NCBI GenBank assembly: GCA_945863825.1 | Contig: CAMBBY010000043.1 | Coordinates: 1 to 7,613, forward strand | Length of the DNA stretch: 7,613 bases | Reading direction: 5' to 3' | Source: an uncultured Prevotella sp. | GTDB lineage: Bacteria > Bacteroidota > Bacteroidia > Bacteroidales > Bacteroidaceae | Shown here: positions 6,237 to 7,613 of the stretch, piece after piece | Position numbering within the stretch: position 1 is the stretch's first letter | How the letters are laid out: every line of letters begins with the position of its first letter | The notes under the pieces: generated by a model | The model's input: the letters and a program-made list of their open reading frames with translations, nothing else | The model's database searches: none | What the model was told of the DNA's origin: nothing | Made by a program: the position numbers and the translations under genes

Positions 6237-7613
6237 TTATAGGGATTTCTGAAAGAAGCGTGAATAGATACGGTAATAAATTTCTATCCATCCATTCTCC
6301 ACCAGATGATGCAGTTTCTTTGCCAACTTAGGATATGCATCTATCAAAGCAACAAGATCAGGATTATACGTTGTTCCCGCTCCTGCCCTCAACTCCGGCA
6401 TGACGACCTCGAATGTCTTACCAATACGATAATTCCGCCCCACGCGCTCTGTAGCTGCCTGCAAGCAATCACTGAGCGTCACTATATCTATCAGGAAACG
6501 AACCGGCGATTTCGTATTATCAAAATCAGCAGGATATCCGCCCTTACCATTATACCATTTATGATGCCCCACTGTCGTATCATGGAAAATCTCCAAACCA
6601 GGAACTGCTCTCAAGAAGATTTCTCCCAGCCGTGGATGCAATCTGATTATGTCAAATTCATCATCAGTCAGAGGCAAATATTCATTGTTTACGACCGACA
6701 CAATCGCATTTTTTCCTATATCATGCACTTTACCTGCACTGAATATGAACGAGCGCAGAGTACGTTTATGTTTCAGTACCTCCTCTGTGTTCTTGTATCC
6801 GAAAACACCTTTGAGCAGTTCCGGCTTATATTTCAAGACACCATCCAGCAACACCCTGGCTATTTGGGCAACGTGAATCGAATGGGCATAGGTGGTTACC
6901 TGAGTAGAGACATTCAGACCACTCATAAACTTGAGCATCTGTTTATAACTAAGATATTTCACCAATCGTCTGTGTGTAGATAAACAGAAAAGTTCACGTA
7001 CGAAATCTGTATTTCCCTGAAAATCTTTCCGTTTTCCAAAAGCCGTCACCATATTTTGGGACATTTTCCATATCGTCTTTTTCTTCTGCGAAACAGGAAC
7101 ATCGGCTTCATCATTAATAATCAGAAAAATATATAGAGGCATCAGGTAATCACGGATTATTCTGTCATTCATTGGGAAATCTCTATATTTGAGCCACTTC
7201 TCATGATAATGATTCTTGCATCTTAACCACGCTTCCCGAGAAGATATCTGCCTTGCCTTCATCTGCAAAAATACAGTACGGATAAATGACAAATTACTCA
7301 ACTCTGCTTTTTGGAGATTTCTGGAAATCACCGCCTGTGTCAAAGAATCACGAACATAGCTGTCTATAATAGTAGGAGTATAATAGTAAATATTGCACAG
7401 AAAAGCCTCATCTTTTACTTGCTGCAATTCCAGCAAGTCTCTCTTCTGTTCCGGAACGACGATCTCATCCAAGTCTTCCCTTTTCAGGAAATCATCCAGT
7501 CTCCTATGATGTTCCTCGAAATCCCGGATTGTTTCCAACCCAAAGGCAAGCCAGATGGTATTAGACATATACTCCAAGGCACCAGCCAAAGCGAAGTCAT
7601 AATGGGGATAGCG
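6237..7613 (-). CDS. HD-GYP-type phosphohydrolase domain protein, 5' end cut by window
   Basis: The reading frame is open through the right window edge. The first possible start inside is TTG at 7589 (ATG at 7568), but eight more in-frame codons precede it, so the gene most likely begins outside. Numbering from the TTG, residues 1-230 are a mainly helical region I cannot assign. Residues about 232-395 carry an HD-GYP-like catalytic domain: His236, HDIGK (289-293), His318 (LHPRLG), HH (342-343), GYP (351-353) and Asp374, followed by an R..R.Y segment (382-387). These cover the expected metal-binding positions, so activity is plausible. The canonical HHE is HHK here (Lys344). HD-GYP enzymes hydrolyse cyclic dinucleotides, usually c-di-GMP, but the substrate here is unknown. 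No membrane segment is evident. The gene is convergent with fumarase, and its codon use is more AT-rich. Confidence 0.88.
   Translation of the reverse strand, partial: RYPHYDFALAGALEYMSNTIWLAFGLETIRDFEEHHRRLDDFLKREDLDEIVVPEQKRDLLELQQVKDEAFLCNIYYYTPTIIDSYVRDSLTQAVISRNLQKAELSNLSFIRTVFLQMKARQISSREAWLRCKNHYHEKWLKYRDFPMNDRIIRDYLMPLYIFLIINDEADVPVSQKKKTIWKMSQNMVTAFGKRKDFQGNTDFVRELFCLSTHRRLVKYLSYKQMLKFMSGLNVSTQVTTYAHSIHVAQIARVLLDGVLKYKPELLKGVFGYKNTEEVLKHKRTLRSFIFSAGKVHDIGKNAIVSVVNNEYLPLTDDEFDIIRLHPRLGEIFLRAVPGLEIFHDTTVGHHKWYNGKGGYPADFDNTKSPVRFLIDIVTLSDCLQAATERVGRNYRIGKTFEVVMPELRAGAGTTYNPDLVALIDAYPKLAKKLHHLVENGWIEIYYRIYSRFFQKSL

Noticed and set aside
6306..6983. 225-codon plus-strand frame opposite the HD-GYP-type gene
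   Set aside because: The minus strand encodes the HDIGK, HH and GYP motifs in the same stretch; the plus frame has no domain and its initial ATG lacks any promoter context.

Overview
The window looks like chromosomal DNA of a Bacteroidota species, most likely Prevotella/Segatella or a close Bacteroidales relative. Three things point there: promoters of the TTTG / TAnnTTTG type, no Shine-Dalgarno sequence before any start codon, and a long DUF4954-type left-handed beta-helix protein next to hflX. No organism is named in the data, so this is inference from style and gene content.

Layout. Positions 1-1119 contain no convincing gene. This AT-rich stretch holds a leftward promoter at the far left edge, a degenerate 33-bp tandem repeat (271-485), a probable leftward small RNA of about 110 nt with its own promoter and terminator (565-712), a LacI/PurR-like palindrome (741-756), four 23-bp tandem repeats (869-960) and the hflX promoter with a GC-rich leader hairpin/direct repeat (992-1080). 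Then come three rightward genes: hflX, a ribosome-associated GTPase (1120-2367); a DUF4954-family beta-helix protein (2421-4277), separated from hflX by 53 nt that contain a perfect 10-bp hairpin; and a class I iron-sulfur fumarase (4394-6052), preceded by a 116-nt leader with a probable promoter and a twin 15-bp direct repeat. A strong intrinsic terminator follows at 6070-6124. The right end (6237-7613, minus strand) is a convergent gene for a protein with an HD-GYP-type phosphohydrolase domain, cut by the window edge at its N-terminus.

How the parts may work together. hflX and the DUF4954 gene are probably co-transcribed from the hflX promoter. The fumarase is a central-metabolism enzyme of the reductive (succinate-producing) TCA branch and appears to have its own control region. 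The predicted small RNA carries a 14-nt segment complementary, with one mismatch, to one repeat copy in the fumarase leader, and more weakly to the second. This is the most speculative but most interesting link in the window. It might instead be a shared DNA-binding motif or chance. The HD-GYP-type protein is notable because Bacteroidales generally have few c-di-GMP synthases, so its substrate is open.
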